DNA of 38,626 nt from Candidatus Saccharimonadota bacterium (GTDB taxonomy: Bacteria; Patescibacteriota; Saccharimonadia; Saccharimonadales; SZUA-47), in contig JAGQNQ010000004.1 in assembly GCA_020428015.1 (NCBI GenBank), forward strand, positions 1 through 38,626. The letters run 5' to 3'. How positions within the stretch are numbered: the first letter of the stretch is position 1; each line of letters begins with the position of its first letter. The notes beneath the pieces are model-generated. The model was given only the letters and a program-made list of their open reading frames with translations. It did no database searches and was not told the origin of the DNA. Below are positions 38,530 through 38,626 of the stretch, in pieces. Made by a program: the position numbers and the translations under genes.

Positions 38530-38626
38530 ATGGCAATCAGAAATGCCATTGGGCGACCACCAAAATTCAATGCGAAAACCGTAGATAAAATATCGTTTTA
38601 TATTGAACGCAACTATAACGTTAGTG
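38530..38626 (+). CDS. Partial element gene, terminase small subunit- or HTH-like start
   Basis: The ATG at 38530 has AAGGAG upstream with about 6 nt spacing and is open to the window edge. The visible start MAIRNAIGRPPKFNAKTVDK and the ISFYIERNYN that follows have the GRPxK(F/Y) opening common in phage small terminase and related HTH proteins. Only 32 codons are seen, so this is a hint, not an assignment. It is the only rightward gene of the element in view. Confidence 0.55.
   Translation, partial: MAIRNAIGRPPKFNAKTVDKISFYIERNYNVS

Larger units (their letters stand above)
34384..38626. mobile_element. Integrated mobile element, one end at ychF, other end outside the window
   Basis: Content: serine recombinase, excisionase-type HTH, small ORFs, iteron-like repeats, several dyads and unknown genes, more A/T-rich than the chromosome to the left. 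The left boundary is inferred from the recombinase reading into ychF; a GAAAAT-TGA-ATTTTC dyad (34421-34435) lies close to the junction. No structural phage or conjugation gene is visible in the 4.2 kb seen, so the type (prophage, ICE, integrated plasmid) is open. Confidence 0.75.

Noticed and set aside
1-38626. UGA recoding (SR1/Gracilibacteria)
   Set aside because: Several real genes end in TGA at tight overlaps (polA, Nudix), and no conserved Gly positions read as TGA.
1-38626. CRISPR array
   Set aside because: The only regular array (36391-36519) has ~17-bp units with no unique ~30-bp spacers, and no cas genes are present.

Overview
The window looks like a chromosomal segment of a streamlined candidate-phyla-radiation bacterium, most likely Candidatus Saccharibacteria (TM7). 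The reasons are very tight packing, many start/stop overlaps, housekeeping genes mixed with small lineage-type membrane proteins, Patescibacteria-style disordered tails on S20, RNase J and a DHH-like protein, and TGA used as an ordinary stop (which argues against Gracilibacteria/SR1 recoding). The assignment rests on gene content and layout alone; no search was run.

Layout. 1-2.1 kb (minus): a VirB4/HerA-type P-loop ATPase and the first codons of its downstream partner. 2.1-5.6 kb: polA, a 26-residue proline-rich peptide gene joined by ATGA overlaps on both sides, and a membrane protein. 5.6-8.05 kb: a long hairpin, then a membrane protein-Nudix-HAD-membrane protein cluster. 8.05-9.4 kb: an AbrB/Doc toxin-antitoxin pair and an XRE regulator with its DUF2178-like membrane partner, each preceded by a palindromic operator candidate. 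9.4-14.6 kb: lineage-type membrane or secreted proteins, a methyltransferase, a second HAD protein, a short DUF721/DciA-like gene and an alpha/beta hydrolase. 14.6-24.9 kb: information processing: mutM, holA, rpsT (minus), a degenerate DHH protein, truB, rpsO, pnp, a family-4 uracil-DNA glycosylase without its Fe-S cysteines, and RNase J. rpsO-pnp-RNase J forms an RNA-decay block. 24.9-31.3 kb: an ART/PARP-like unknown, ftsK, the rpsF-ssb-rpsR operon, efp, tlyA and a Crp/Fnr regulator with a Crp-type palindrome upstream. 31.4-34.4 kb: a PH-domain protein, a class-A beta-lactamase-fold protein, DUF4260 and ychF.

From about 34.38 kb to the right edge lies one end of an integrated mobile element. 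A large serine recombinase gene runs into the 5' end of ychF and shares 41 bp with it in another frame, so ychF is the probable integration target. The recombinase is ATGA-coupled to an excisionase-type HTH protein. Behind it are a 46-codon ORF, an array of eight ~17-bp iteron-like repeats, a SpoVG-like protein, two unknowns, several strong dyads and a divergently transcribed partial gene. The element continues past the window.

Two themes recur. First, several genes have a TAnnnT hexamer exactly 6 nt (sometimes 8-12 nt) before the ATG, often without a Shine-Dalgarno sequence, which points to leaderless mRNAs. Others carry clear AAGGAG-type sites, so both modes seem to be used. Second, three strong promoters share TTGACA and an 18-bp spacer. 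No tRNA, rRNA or CRISPR array was seen. The least explained parts, and the best candidates for something undescribed, are the ychF-targeting element with its iteron array and dyads, the polA-coupled proline-rich micropeptide, and the ART-like gene between RNase J and ftsK.
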